Below are positions 7,912 to 17,217 of a stretch of 64,000 bases of DNA, piece by piece. Below the pieces are notes generated by a model. That model made no database searches. It was given only the letters and a program-made list of their open reading frames with translations, and was not told the origin of the DNA. The stretch spans positions 1 through 64,000 of the forward strand of contig CAZBRS010000032.1 in the NCBI GenBank assembly GCA_964494475.1. The letters run 5' to 3'. Source of the DNA: CAZBRS01 sp964494475. GTDB lineage: Bacteria; Myxococcota_A; UBA9042; CAZBRS01. Each line of letters starts with the position of its first letter. The first letter of the stretch is position 1. The position numbers were made by a program, and so were the translations under genes.

Positions 7912-8349
7912 ATGGCCGGACAGCGCTTCGATGCGATCGGCAACTTCAACTTCGTCGTCGAGATTGACGGTGTGGCGCAGGCCCGCTTCCAGGAAGTGGG
8001 GGGGCTGAACGCGTCGGTCCAGGCCATCGACTTCCAGTCCGGCAAGGACCTGTACGCGCGCAAGATCCCGGGCAAGGCCCAGTACGCCAACATCACGTTC
8101 AAGCGCGGCATCGTGGTGGGCGAGTTCAGCGACCTGTGGTCCTGGTGCGAGAACGTCATGAAGGGCCGCGCCGACCGCCGCTCCGGCTCGGTCATCGTGC
8201 TCGACGACGACAAGAGCGAGAAGCTGCGGTTCAACTTCTTCTTCGCCTTCCCGGTCAAGTGGACGGGCTTCCAGTTGAACAGCTCCAACACCGGGCAGCA
8301 GCACATCGAAGAGCTCGAGATCACCGCCGAGTACTTCGAGAAGGCCTGA
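7912..8349 (+). CDS. Contractile tail tube protein-like (T4 gp19/Pvc1 family), orphan
   Basis: Resembles the inner-tube subunit of phage tails and extracellular contractile injection systems. The 145 residues show the family layout: an N-terminal strand NFNFVVEIDG, then ARFQEVGGLN (compare the F-x-E-V-x-G-L signature), a basic segment with ITFKRGI, a W-x-x-W pair (DLWSWCENV), the FFFAFPVKWTGFQL strands and a C-terminal EELEITAEYFEKA. There is no signal peptide, as expected for a cytoplasmic-assembly protein. It has its own promoter and strong ribosome site. No sheath, baseplate, spike, ATPase or other tail gene is visible anywhere in the window. It could be a domesticated remnant, a second tube gene serving a system encoded elsewhere, or a related structural protein. 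Confidence 0.8.
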   Translation: MAGQRFDAIGNFNFVVEIDGVAQARFQEVGGLNASVQAIDFQSGKDLYARKIPGKAQYANITFKRGIVVGEFSDLWSWCENVMKGRADRRSGSVIVLDDDKSEKLRFNFFFAFPVKWTGFQLNSSNTGQQHIEELEITAEYFEKA

Positions 8350-8365
8350 GCCCGCCCCTCCGAAC

Positions 8366-11300
8366 TCAGGGCAACGTCCCGAAATCAATCAGGTCGGGCG
8401 AGACGGCCACCTCACGGTACGCTGAGGCCCAGGTGCGTCGCAGCGTGCTGCTCGTGTCGGCGTAGATGAAGTGATCGAGGTCGAAGCCGGGCGCGTAGGC
8501 GGCCGTGAAGAGCACCAGCACCGACGCGCCCGCGAAGGGCCCCGGGGGCAGCCGCAGCTCGTTCTGATCGCCGGCCGCCACGAGGGACCAGAACGTGCCC
8601 TCGCCCGGCGCGATCAGGCTCTGTTGCAGGTACGAGGGCGTCACGGCGGTGCCGAGGTCCCACAGGAAGCGCGGCTCGTCGAGCAGGCCCAGGGGGGGCG
8701 GCCACACGAGCGTGGGGTAGGGCATGAACGGGCCCAGGCGCCGGGCCTGGGCGCCGACCGCCACCAGGGTGCCGTCGACCAGCCGGCGCGCGGCCCTCAG
8801 GTCCGGAAGATCGGAGGGCAGCCCCGGGGGCGACTCCCAGCCGAGGGCGCCGCGGCACCACACCGCGCCGTCGTCACCCACGGCGCACGGCGCGTCGGCG
8901 CTGCCGGCGAGCGCCCGCGGCGTGCCGTCGAGGGTGGCGTCGTAGCGCCACGCCGCTCCGTCGTGGCGGAAGACGTGCCCGCGCGCCGACAACAGCCAAC
9001 CGTCGACCCCGGCCACCAGCGGCTCTCCGGCCAGCCAGGGCGTGTCGGTCGGCAGCCAGTACGCGAGCTTGTGCTCGTAGAGCGCGCCCTGGTCGGTGAA
9101 GGCCAGGAGCGCCGCGCCGACCGTGACGAAGCCGAGCACGCGCTCGTCGGTGGCCAGCCAGGTCTTCTGCCACGCGTCGCCCGCGCGCTCGAGGATCACG
9201 CCGCGGCCCCCCACCCAGGTGACCCCGTCGACCTCGCGGCAGCCGAAGAGATCCCGAGGCACCCCGGTGGGCACCACGCCGAACGGCTGCCCGGGCGCCC
9301 GCTCGAGCACGCCGCCCTCGGAGCCCACCACCACGTCGCCACCGTCGGCGCGACGGCACACCCCGCGCCAGTCGGCATCGAGGGGCGCGTACTGCGGGAA
9401 CCACCCGCTGGGCGTGGCCTGGACGAGCAACCCGTCGTCGCCGACGGCCAGGAGGCTGTCGGCGGTGTCGCCCGCCAGCGCGTGGAGGTCGCGCTCGGAG
9501 AGGAGCGGCTGCAGCGCCCAGGTCGAGCCGGCCCCCGAGAGCACGCCGCCGCTCGTGAGGTAGGCGAGATCCTGATCGAGCACGACCGAGTAGGGATACC
9601 ACTCGGGGGTATTGGCCCGCGCCGTGGCGTAGAACGCGTACCTTCCGCCTTCGAGGGGACCGGAGAGCCCCTGGGGGAAGCGCTGCAGGCGAACCTGGTC
9701 GCCGTCGACCACCGGGGCGCCCGTGTCGAGCTCGATGGCCCCGTCGGTGCCGAGCACCACGAACGACCGCACCTCGAGCGGGCGGTTGCCCGCGGGGTGC
9801 TGCGGCACGTCTTGCAGGGAGAGGCGCACCGTACGCGTGAGCGGCAGGTCGAGCGTCACGTCCTGGTCGGGGACGTACATGCCCTGGGGCACGAAGACGT
9901 TGCGCCGCACGCCCATGACCAGGGGCAGGAAGGTCCCGTCGTCGAAGCGCACGACCCCCGCGGTGCACACGATGGCCACGTCGCCGGGGCGCGCCACGAT
10001 CTGGAAGGTTCCCTGCGGGCCGACCTCCGAGAGCTCGGTCGCACCCCCCACGTACGCGAAGAGGCTGGGCTTCGAGAGGGAGCAGCGCGTGCGGCGCTCG
10101 CCGAGCCTGGGCTGGCAGACCACCTTGCCCCCGGGCGCGCCGGCGCAGGCGAAGGTGGCCGGGCAGTCGGTGTCGGAGGCGCAGGGCGTGAGGCAGAAGC
10201 TCCCCTCGTCGCGTGGCGAGCACACCCCGTCGACGCCGCAGGCGGCGTTGGTGTCGCAGGGCTGGCAGAGCACGGGGAACGCCCCCGCGTGCCGGCTGCA
10301 GGACCCCGGGGGCATGGGGATGTACTTGTCGACCCCGAGCACCGCGCCCGTGATCTTGCCGTACTGGGTCTGCATGGGCTGCGACGGGGGCTCTTCGCCC
10401 GGGGTGGGGGGCTCCGACGAGTACACGTAGATCGTGACGCGCGTGGCGTCGAAGCCGAGCACGCTGGCCGCCGTGTAGCCCGGCCGGACCACCGACACGT
10501 CGACGGGGCCGACGAGCTCGTCGAACGAGAACGTGGCGCGGCCCTCTTCGTCGGTGCCGGTCGCGCGACCGCTGCCGTCGACCAGGCGCAGCGAGACCGT
10601 GGCGCCCGGCACGCCCAGCCCCGTGCTGCCGTCGACGGCCGTCACCGACAGCGTGCCCGCGAGGGGCTCGCCCACCGTTCCGCCCTTCTTCTTGCGGGGC
10701 TCGTAGACCGTGACGGCGTCGGGCACGACCTCGCTCCAGAGCACGCCCCCCTGCTGACCGAGCAGCTCGAGCGCGGCCGCGCCCACCAGGGCACGCGGTG
10801 AACGGCACCGGAGCTCGACCGGCGACACGATCTGCAGGTCGTCGCAGCGGGTGCCGCCGATCATGACACGCACGGGCTCGTCGAGCCGCGTGCCGAAGAC
10901 GCGCACCCACGCGCCCCCGTTGGCCGGTACGGCGGAGGGCGAGGTGCCCACCAGGCGGCGGGCCGGGGCAGTGTACGTGAAGAGGCCCTCGGCGACCGAC
11001 GGGCCCAGGCGGAGGCGCACGGGCCCCGGCGAGCCCGGGGGGACGACCACGCGCACGCGCTCGGCGTCGATGCGCTGGACGGCCGCCGCGGGCAACCCGT
11101 CGAACCAGACGTCGGCGTCGCCCTGGGGCAGATCGCGCACGCGGAGCACGATCTCGGCGCCCCCGCTGGCGGGAGCGCTGGCCGGGGTGGCGCTGACCAC
11201 GGTGGGCTCGACCTCGTACAGGAAGGTGCCGGCGAAGACGGGCGCATCGCCGGCCAACAGCGTGACGGTGCTCTCGCCGGGCTCGCCCGGGGGAACGAGG

Positions 11301-12517
11301 GCGCGCAACCAGCCTTCGCCGGGCCGAACCTCGAGCACCTCGGCGGGGCTGCCCCCGAACGAGAGCCGCGACGCGGGGTCGAGCCCCTCGGCGAGCACGA
11401 CCACTTCACGGCCCCCGACCGAGGGCCCCCGCCCGGGCCAGAGCCCCAGCACCGCAGGCGACGCGACCCCAGCGTCGCCGTCGTGGAAGAGGAAGGCCCC
11501 CACCGCCTCGTCCTCGCCGAAGGGGGAGACCACGCGCACGGTCGCGGGCCCCGGGGGCCCCTCGGGCGCCATCACGTCGAGCCAGCGCCCGGGCAGCACG
11601 GATCGGACACGGGCGCTCCTACCCGCGAACGTGACCTCGGCGTCGGGCCCCAGCCCGCGCCCGTGCAGGCGGACCAGGCGATCGCCGCGGAGGGGCCCGG
11701 CGGGCGGCTCGACGCGCAGGAGCTCCGGCGCCGCCGTATAGCGGAACGGGCGATCGGCCACGAAGCGCCGCCCGTTCGCGAAGATGACCACGTCGGCCGG
11801 GCCTTCGCGCCCGGGCGGGGCGACGAAGCTCAAGGTGCGCGCGTCGATCGAGACCAGGGCGATGGCGGCCCGCCCCCCCACGTACACCTCGAGCGGAGCC
11901 TCGAAGCCGTCGCCCAGCATCGTGACGGCCGTGCCCCCGAAGGCCGGGCCCTCGGCGGGCGCCAGGGCGTCGAGGGTCAGGGTGGCCGTGTACGTGAAGC
12001 CGCCGGCCAGCGACGCCTCGCCCCCGTCGGGGTTGATCACGAGGACCTCGACCGCGCCGGGAGGGCCGGGGGGCACGTGCACGTTCGCGTAGTCGCCGGA
12101 GATGACGAACACGTCGAGGGCCTCGGCGTGGCCGAACCAGGCCGTCATGCCCGCCTGGAAGCCCTCGCCGCGCAGGGTGACCAGTCCGCCGCCCGCGGTG
12201 GCGCCGACCTCGGGCGAGACCTCGAACAGGTCGACGGCGGCGGGGCCGGCGGGCTCGTCGATCGCCTCGGTCGCCACGGGCAGGTCGCCGAGCGCGTCGA
12301 ACGACGGGGGCACGTCGTCCTCGGCCGCCTCGGTCACGTCGCGTTCGACGGGCGTCCAGATGCCTCCGGACGAGGCCCCGAGCGGCGTGACGGTGCCGCT
12401 CTGGGCGTGGGAGAGGGGCGCGAAGCTGTCTTCGGACAGGTCGACGCACGCCCCGACGATCGGGAGGAGCAAGACCCAGAAGACGACGCGGAGCCCTCGG
12501 AGCACCTTCGGTTCCAC
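8366..12517 (-). CDS. Large lipoprotein with six IPT/TIG domains and a beta-propeller-like region
   Basis: Secreted, lipid-anchored protein of unknown role, probably a cell-surface adhesion or scaffolding protein. I place the start at GTG 12517 (GTG 12505 is also possible). An upstream ATG reading would overlap the radical SAM gene by 98 bases and bury the signal peptide. Lipobox LLLPIVGAC ends at Cys24. Six IPT/TIG-like Ig folds follow from about residue 95 to 575, each opening with P-x-x-G-x-x-x-G-G. Next are a carboxypeptidase-regulatory-like fold (about 617-696), a Cys-rich segment with CxxC pairs (about 736-810) and repeated short strands such as LLAVGDDGLLVQA near 1012-1270 that look like propeller blades. 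It is the last gene of the recN operon, 22 bases after the radical SAM stop. Confidence 0.85.
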   Translation of the reverse strand: MEPKVLRGLRVVFWVLLLPIVGACVDLSEDSFAPLSHAQSGTVTPLGASSGGIWTPVERDVTEAAEDDVPPSFDALGDLPVATEAIDEPAGPAAVDLFEVSPEVGATAGGGLVTLRGEGFQAGMTAWFGHAEALDVFVISGDYANVHVPPGPPGAVEVLVINPDGGEASLAGGFTYTATLTLDALAPAEGPAFGGTAVTMLGDGFEAPLEVYVGGRAAIALVSIDARTLSFVAPPGREGPADVVIFANGRRFVADRPFRYTAAPELLRVEPPAGPLRGDRLVRLHGRGLGPDAEVTFAGRSARVRSVLPGRWLDVMAPEGPPGPATVRVVSPFGEDEAVGAFLFHDGDAGVASPAVLGLWPGRGPSVGGREVVVLAEGLDPASRLSFGGSPAEVLEVRPGEGWLRALVPPGEPGESTVTLLAGDAPVFAGTFLYEVEPTVVSATPASAPASGGAEIVLRVRDLPQGDADVWFDGLPAAAVQRIDAERVRVVVPPGSPGPVRLRLGPSVAEGLFTYTAPARRLVGTSPSAVPANGGAWVRVFGTRLDEPVRVMIGGTRCDDLQIVSPVELRCRSPRALVGAAALELLGQQGGVLWSEVVPDAVTVYEPRKKKGGTVGEPLAGTLSVTAVDGSTGLGVPGATVSLRLVDGSGRATGTDEEGRATFSFDELVGPVDVSVVRPGYTAASVLGFDATRVTIYVYSSEPPTPGEEPPSQPMQTQYGKITGAVLGVDKYIPMPPGSCSRHAGAFPVLCQPCDTNAACGVDGVCSPRDEGSFCLTPCASDTDCPATFACAGAPGGKVVCQPRLGERRTRCSLSKPSLFAYVGGATELSEVGPQGTFQIVARPGDVAIVCTAGVVRFDDGTFLPLVMGVRRNVFVPQGMYVPDQDVTLDLPLTRTVRLSLQDVPQHPAGNRPLEVRSFVVLGTDGAIELDTGAPVVDGDQVRLQRFPQGLSGPLEGGRYAFYATARANTPEWYPYSVVLDQDLAYLTSGGVLSGAGSTWALQPLLSERDLHALAGDTADSLLAVGDDGLLVQATPSGWFPQYAPLDADWRGVCRRADGGDVVVGSEGGVLERAPGQPFGVVPTGVPRDLFGCREVDGVTWVGGRGVILERAGDAWQKTWLATDERVLGFVTVGAALLAFTDQGALYEHKLAYWLPTDTPWLAGEPLVAGVDGWLLSARGHVFRHDGAAWRYDATLDGTPRALAGSADAPCAVGDDGAVWCRGALGWESPPGLPSDLPDLRAARRLVDGTLVAVGAQARRLGPFMPYPTLVWPPPLGLLDEPRFLWDLGTAVTPSYLQQSLIAPGEGTFWSLVAAGDQNELRLPPGPFAGASVLVLFTAAYAPGFDLDHFIYADTSSTLRRTWASAYREVAVSPDLIDFGTLP

Positions 12518-12539
12518 AGAGGTGGACGCGACCCCGAGT

Positions 12540-14504
12540 CTAGTCGAAAGGGCGCCGTCGGACAATGGAAGGGACCTTGCGGCGGGCTGCCCTGGGCGTC
12601 GCGCGCGGGCAGGCGTCGGCCAGCCGGGACCACGCATCGCGCGAGACCCGCCGCTCGGTGCCGACCAGGCGAGACCAGATCGCGGCCTCGTTGGCGGCCG
12701 TCACCTCGGAGAGCCGGTCGACGTCGTAGCGCGGCCTCGGCCCCCCCCACGCTTCGAAGAGTTCGCGAGGGCGGGCGGGGCCGCCGCTCCGGAAGACGCC
12801 GGGACCGAAGCGCGCGTACCACAGGAGCGTGTGGGCCGTGGAGAGCGAGCCGGCCCACGGGTAGGGGCGCAGGCGCCATCGTCGGGCCACCCTGTCGAGG
12901 GCCTGCTCGACCACGGCGCGATCGTCGTCGGCCTTGGAGGGGCGCGCCTCGCGCCAGAACAAGCCGGTGCCGAGCTCGTCGCCCGCCACCGACCACGTCT
13001 CGGCCAGCCCGAAGCGCGCGGGCTCGGAGGCCACGAGGGCCCCGGAGGTCAACCCGAACGTCCCGCACACGAAGAGAGAGAGAGCCCCGCGGTGGGCGTC
13101 GAGCCACGCGAACGTGGCCAGGGCCTCGTCGCGCGTCTCGCCGGGGAAGTCGGTGAAGGTCATGGCCTCGACCGCCACCCCGGCCGCCGCCAGGGCGAGG
13201 GAGACGCGGCTCATGGTCTCGACGCGCGTGCCCTTGTCCATGGCCGTGAGCACGCGCTGGCACCCGCTCTCGAGGCCCAGCGAGAAGGCCAGCGCCCCCC
13301 CGGCGGCCAACTCGGCGGCGCCCTTCGCCAGCGCGGGCTCGGGCCGCACGTCGCATGCCCAGGCCACGTCGAGCGCGGCCCCCTTGATCGCGCGGGCCAG
13401 CCGGAGCGCCAACCGTGGGGCCAGCGTGTCGTGCGAGAGGTACACCACGCGCGCGCCCCGACCCCGCAGGTCGGCCAGCGCGGGCACGAGGTGCTCGAGC
13501 GGCCGCTCGCGGTAGCGCGCGGTCCCGTGGGCCACGGGGCCGTAGTGGCAGAACGCGCAGCGCCCCCAGTAGCAACCGCGCGTGGCATCATAGGGCAGCA
13601 CGGGCTCGGGGCTGAGGTAGGGCGCGAGGTCGAGCCCGGCGTAGTCGGGCGACGGCACGCCCGAGAGGTCGGCCACGGGCTCACCCTGGATCACGCCCTG
13701 CGGTCGCCGCCCTGCCGCGGCCTCGGCCAGCAGCGCGGGCAGCGTGACCTCGCCCTCGCCCAACACGATCGCGTCGAAGGGACCGAGCAGGGCCCGCCGG
13801 GTCGGATCGGGCAACGGCAGCACGCGCTGCGTGACCGCGGGGCCGCCGGCGAGCAGCAGCACGCCGGGCAGCTCTTCGCGAACGGCCGTGGCGAGCGACC
13901 ACGCCGGCTGGAGCTGACCGGGGAAGGCGATCGACACACCCACGGCCTCGACGCCCGCCTCGGCCAGGCGCGGAAGAAGGTGCAGGGCCGTCCAGGGCGC
14001 GAAGGGGTCGCGCGCCGGCAGGCCCTCGCGCGCGACCTCGGCCGGGGTCAGCCACGAGAACGGCGTGCGGTAGCCGCGCAGGCTGACCTCGAGGGGCGTG
14101 TACGCGGCGCTGGCCAGTTCGAAGGCGGCCTCGACCAGATCGGCCGCGCGCCCGTAGGCCCGGGGGTCGTAGAAGCGAAGCGGATCGCGGAGCACGGCGA
14201 CGGCCTCGCCGATGGCGTCGGGCAGCGCGGTCGCGGCCGGCAGGGCGTCGGCCAGGTGCACGTAGGCGAGCTGCTCGGCGTGGGACAACGACGCGCGCCG
14301 ATCGAGCCGCGCGAAGCGCTCGCGCACGTGCGCGGCCAATTCGGCCACGCGCTCCCGCGTGAGCAGGTGGGCGACGGCCTCGGCGTTGGCGTCGATGGGC
14401 CAGACCTCGTGCCCTGCCTGGCGCAGCACGGCGGTGAGCAGCGGCAGCGCCACGTAGGGCATGGTCGGATCGGCGACGGGCGGGTAGATCAGCGCGACGC
14501 GCAC
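12540..14504 (-). CDS. B12-binding radical SAM protein
   Basis: Probable cobalamin-dependent radical SAM enzyme; substrate unknown. The 654 residues begin at GTG 14504 with VRVALIYPPVADPTMPYV, typical of the N-terminal B12-binding Rossmann fold, followed by VGVSIAFPGQL and VLLLAGGPAVT. The iron-sulfur motif is RGCYWGRCAFCHYG (Cys311, Cys316, Cys319), a CX4CX2C spacing instead of the common CX3CX2C. The GTG start is chosen because AGGGGTGA precedes it and the recN stop lies four bases upstream; the longer reading overlaps recN. The C-terminal third (W-rich, HTLLWYARFGPGVF) has no family I recognise. There is an eight-C run near 12741. Confidence 0.88.
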   Translation of the reverse strand: MRVALIYPPVADPTMPYVALPLLTAVLRQAGHEVWPIDANAEAVAHLLTRERVAELAAHVRERFARLDRRASLSHAEQLAYVHLADALPAATALPDAIGEAVAVLRDPLRFYDPRAYGRAADLVEAAFELASAAYTPLEVSLRGYRTPFSWLTPAEVAREGLPARDPFAPWTALHLLPRLAEAGVEAVGVSIAFPGQLQPAWSLATAVREELPGVLLLAGGPAVTQRVLPLPDPTRRALLGPFDAIVLGEGEVTLPALLAEAAAGRRPQGVIQGEPVADLSGVPSPDYAGLDLAPYLSPEPVLPYDATRGCYWGRCAFCHYGPVAHGTARYRERPLEHLVPALADLRGRGARVVYLSHDTLAPRLALRLARAIKGAALDVAWACDVRPEPALAKGAAELAAGGALAFSLGLESGCQRVLTAMDKGTRVETMSRVSLALAAAGVAVEAMTFTDFPGETRDEALATFAWLDAHRGALSLFVCGTFGLTSGALVASEPARFGLAETWSVAGDELGTGLFWREARPSKADDDRAVVEQALDRVARRWRLRPYPWAGSLSTAHTLLWYARFGPGVFRSGGPARPRELFEAWGGPRPRYDVDRLSEVTAANEAAIWSRLVGTERRVSRDAWSRLADACPRATPRAARRKVPSIVRRRPFD

Positions 14505-14508
14505 GGGG

Positions 14509-16167
14509 TCACCCCTGGAGCAGGATCGTCGCCTGCTCCAGCACGGGCAGGCCCGCATCGTCGCCCCCCAGCATGCGCGCCAGTTCGGTCACGCGCTCGG
14601 GCTCGGTCAGCGCGCGCACCCGCGTGACGGTGCGGTCGTCGTCGGCAGGCAGCTTCTCGACCAGCAGGTGGTGGCGGGCGAAGCGCGCGATGTGCGGGTG
14701 GTGGGTGATGGCCAGCACCTGGCCGTCGGCGGAGATCTCGCGGAGCAGCGCCCCGACCTTGACGGCCACCGACTGGCTGATGCCCGCGTCGACCTCGTCG
14801 AAGATCGAGAGCGGCACGGGCTCGGCGCCCAGCAGCACGCGCTTCAGGGCCAGCAGCAACCGCGAGAGCTCACCGCCCGACACCACGTCGCGCAGCGGCT
14901 TCAGGCCCTCGCCGGGGTTGGTCTCGACGCGCAACGTCACCCGCTCGGCCCCCTCGTCGCCGATCTCGGGCAGGGCCTCGAGCGCCACCTCGACGCGCAC
15001 GGTGGGCATCTGCAGCTGCGCCAGGGTGGCCCGCACCCCCTCCTCGAGCCGACCGGCGGCGGCCCGCCGCGCCAGGGACAGGCGCCCGGCGAGCTCGGTG
15101 AGCGTGGTCCGATGCAGGGCGCTCTCGGCCCGCAGGGCGGCCAACCCGGCGTCGTCGGTCTCGAAGGCGTCGAGCTCGCGCCCGATCTGCTCGCGGTACG
15201 CCAGCACGTCGGGGAGCGTACGCCCGTACTTGAAGCGCAGCCCGTTCAGGCGATCGAGCCGCTCGACCACGCGCGCGAGCTCTTCGGGGTCGAGGTCGAG
15301 GGCGTCGAAGTAACGCTCGAGGCCGAGCGCCACGTCGCGCACCTCGTCGCAGAGCGCGTCGAGCCGGCGCACGGGCTCTTCGAGGCGCTCGTCGAGGCTG
15401 GTGGCGCGCCGCAGTGGCTGCGTGACCTGCGCCAGCCGGCTGGTGAGCGCGTCGTCGTCTTCGTGCAAGGCCCGGAGCGCGGCGTGAGCCAGCGCCTTCA
15501 ACTCTTCGACGTGCTGCAACGCCTTCTGGCGGGCCTCGAGCGCCTCGTCCTCGCCGGACGACACGGCCACGTCGTCGATCTCGGCGGCCTGGAAGCGCAG
15601 CAACAGGAGCCGATCGGCGCGACCCCGGGCGCGTTCTTCGACCTCGCGGATGCGCCCGTCGACGCCGCGCAGGCGGCGCGCGGTGTCGGCCACCTGGCGC
15701 GCGAGGTCGTCGGAGCCGCCGAAGCGGTCGAGGTAGCCGGCGTGGGCGCGCGGATCGAGCAGGCGGAAGTGCTCGTGCTGGCTGGTGACGCTCACCAGGC
15801 GCGCGGCGACCTCCTCGAGCAGCTTCAGGGGCACCGGGACCGCATCGATGAAGGCCCGGCTGCGCCCGTCTTCGCCGATGACCCGCCGGAGCAGCAGCTC
15901 GTCGCCGGCCGACAGCCCGGCGTCGTCGAGCAGCCGGGCCAGGTCGGGATCGGCGGGCCGCGCGAAGACCGCCGAGACGTCGGCCGAGGGCGCGCCGCGG
16001 CGCACGAGCTCCTTGCCCCCGCGCTGGCCGAGCAGCAGGGAGAACGCACCCACCAGCGCCGACTTGCCGGCGCCGGTCTCGCCCGTGACCACGGTGAAGC
16101 CCGGCGAGAACTCGAGCGAGAGGTCGTCGATGAGCACGACGTTGCGCGCCGAGAGGCTGCGAATCAT
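14509..16167 (-). CDS. recN: DNA repair protein RecN
   Basis: SMC-like ATPase that acts at DNA double-strand breaks. At 552 residues it has the N-terminal MIRSLSARNVVLIDDLSLEF, Walker A GETGAGKS (29-36), the SQHEHFRLLDP segment, a central coiled coil (about 155-370), the ABC signature VVSGGELSRLLLALK, Walker B LSIFDEVDAGIS and the ITHHPHIARFA histidine loop. This is the full RecN order and length. Its ATG overlaps the stop of the Cys-rich gene by 4 bases, and the next gene starts 4 bases after its stop. An LexA-type operator is not evident. The company of secreted proteins is unusual for recN. Confidence 0.96.
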   Translation of the reverse strand: MIRSLSARNVVLIDDLSLEFSPGFTVVTGETGAGKSALVGAFSLLLGQRGGKELVRRGAPSADVSAVFARPADPDLARLLDDAGLSAGDELLLRRVIGEDGRSRAFIDAVPVPLKLLEEVAARLVSVTSQHEHFRLLDPRAHAGYLDRFGGSDDLARQVADTARRLRGVDGRIREVEERARGRADRLLLLRFQAAEIDDVAVSSGEDEALEARQKALQHVEELKALAHAALRALHEDDDALTSRLAQVTQPLRRATSLDERLEEPVRRLDALCDEVRDVALGLERYFDALDLDPEELARVVERLDRLNGLRFKYGRTLPDVLAYREQIGRELDAFETDDAGLAALRAESALHRTTLTELAGRLSLARRAAAGRLEEGVRATLAQLQMPTVRVEVALEALPEIGDEGAERVTLRVETNPGEGLKPLRDVVSGGELSRLLLALKRVLLGAEPVPLSIFDEVDAGISQSVAVKVGALLREISADGQVLAITHHPHIARFARHHLLVEKLPADDDRTVTRVRALTEPERVTELARMLGGDDAGLPVLEQATILLQG

Positions 16168-17159
16168 CCAGGCTCCCCGGAGAGGCGTCGACGACGGAGC
16201 ACAGCGAGGGCCGCGAGCACGACGAGGGCCGAGGGCAGCCCGCCGGAGCGGCCGGCCTGGCAGCCGCCGCCGCCCGTGTCGTCCTGCGGGGTCTGCTTGG
16301 GCGGGTCCTTCAGGCAGATGCCCGAGACCAGGCTGGTGCCGTCGGGGCAGCCGCCGTCGGCCGAGACGCCCGAATCAACGCCGGTCTCGGCGGGGGCGGC
16401 CTCGGGCGCGGAGTCGGCCGGGGGCTGGCCGGGGTCGGGCACGCTCGAATCGGGCGAGCCGCCGGGATCGGAGCCACCTCCCGGGTCGGAGCCGCCCCCC
16501 GGATCGCCGGCCGCGTCGACGACCTCGGGCGCGACCTCGACGACCCCGGGGGTGCACGTGTGCGTCGCGCTGCCGCAGGTCGCGGGCGGCGTGCACGAGC
16601 CGCAGATGCCCCCGCAGCAGTTCGAGCCGCACGTCCAGCCGAGCGCGACGCAGTCGGCGCACACCTTGTCGCACTTGCCGTTGGCGCCGCAGGCCATGGG
16701 GCACTGGCTGGTGGGGTCGGAGTTGCACTGGCCGCACACGCCCTGCTGGCCGGCCGCGCCGCAGCCGTCGGGCCCGCAGTTCTTGCCGCCGCACTGCGGG
16801 CTGCAGAGGGCAGTGCACGTCCAGGGGTTCTCGGCCGTGGGGTCGGGGGCCAGGGCCTGCCCGCACTGGTACGAGCCGAGCGAGACGGGGTAGGTGATGC
16901 ACAGGTCGGTCAGCGGGTTCCGGTCGCACTTCCAGCCGCAGCTGGCGCCACCGCAGGGCGCCATGCAGGTGGCCTCCTGGTCGCCGTTGCTGCCATAGGT
17001 GACGCACCAGTAGCGCGTGGCGCGATCGAGGCTGCAACAGCTGCCGTCGTAGCCGCCGCAGCCGTCGGCGAGCTTGACGCCGCCCCCGGCCGCGCAGGGG
17101 TCTTCGGCGGCCAGGGCCGGCACGGCAAATAGCGCCAGGACGAGCAGGAGGACGCGCAT
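16164..17159 (-). CDS. Cys-rich secreted protein with MYXO-CTERM-like sorting tail
   Basis: Unknown function; surface or periplasmic. A signal peptide (MRVLLLVLALFAVPALA) leads into about 200 residues with more than 30 Cys (PCGGASCGWKC, CGGKNCGPDGCG, CGSNCCGGICGSC). A Gly/Asp/Pro-rich linker with repeated GGGSDPGGGSDPGG follows, then a C-terminal tail: GGGGCQAGRSGG (Cys300), a hydrophobic stretch SALVVLAALAVL and RRRR (about 322-325). That tail matches the MYXO-CTERM pattern known from Myxococcota, which is thought to be cleaved and lipid-modified at Cys by a myxosortase. It opens the operon with recN, sharing 4 bases. Confidence 0.82.
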   Translation of the reverse strand: MRVLLLVLALFAVPALAAEDPCAAGGGVKLADGCGGYDGSCCSLDRATRYWCVTYGSNGDQEATCMAPCGGASCGWKCDRNPLTDLCITYPVSLGSYQCGQALAPDPTAENPWTCTALCSPQCGGKNCGPDGCGAAGQQGVCGQCNSDPTSQCPMACGANGKCDKVCADCVALGWTCGSNCCGGICGSCTPPATCGSATHTCTPGVVEVAPEVVDAAGDPGGGSDPGGGSDPGGSPDSSVPDPGQPPADSAPEAAPAETGVDSGVSADGGCPDGTSLVSGICLKDPPKQTPQDDTGGGGCQAGRSGGLPSALVVLAALAVLRRRRLSGEPG

Positions 17160-17189
17160 GGCGGGCGCCGACGTGGTCTCGACGCGGTC

Positions 17190-17217
17190 ATTGTATGCGG
17201 AACGGGGGCCGTTTCAA
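17190..17217 (-). promoter_or_regulatory. Sigma70-like promoter of the recN operon, inside the upstream terminator hairpin
   Basis: On the minus strand: TTGAAA (17212-17217), a 16-base spacer, TACAAT (17190-17195); five of six matches in each box, among the best in the window. The ATG at 17159 is about 25 bases from the likely start point. The -35 box lies within the loop side of the hairpin at 17205-17224. Confidence 0.65.

Noticed and set aside
12518..12637. ATG start at 12637 for the IPT/TIG lipoprotein
   Set aside because: It would overlap the radical SAM gene by 98 bases and put 40 extra residues before the signal peptide; GTG 12517 or 12505 fits better.
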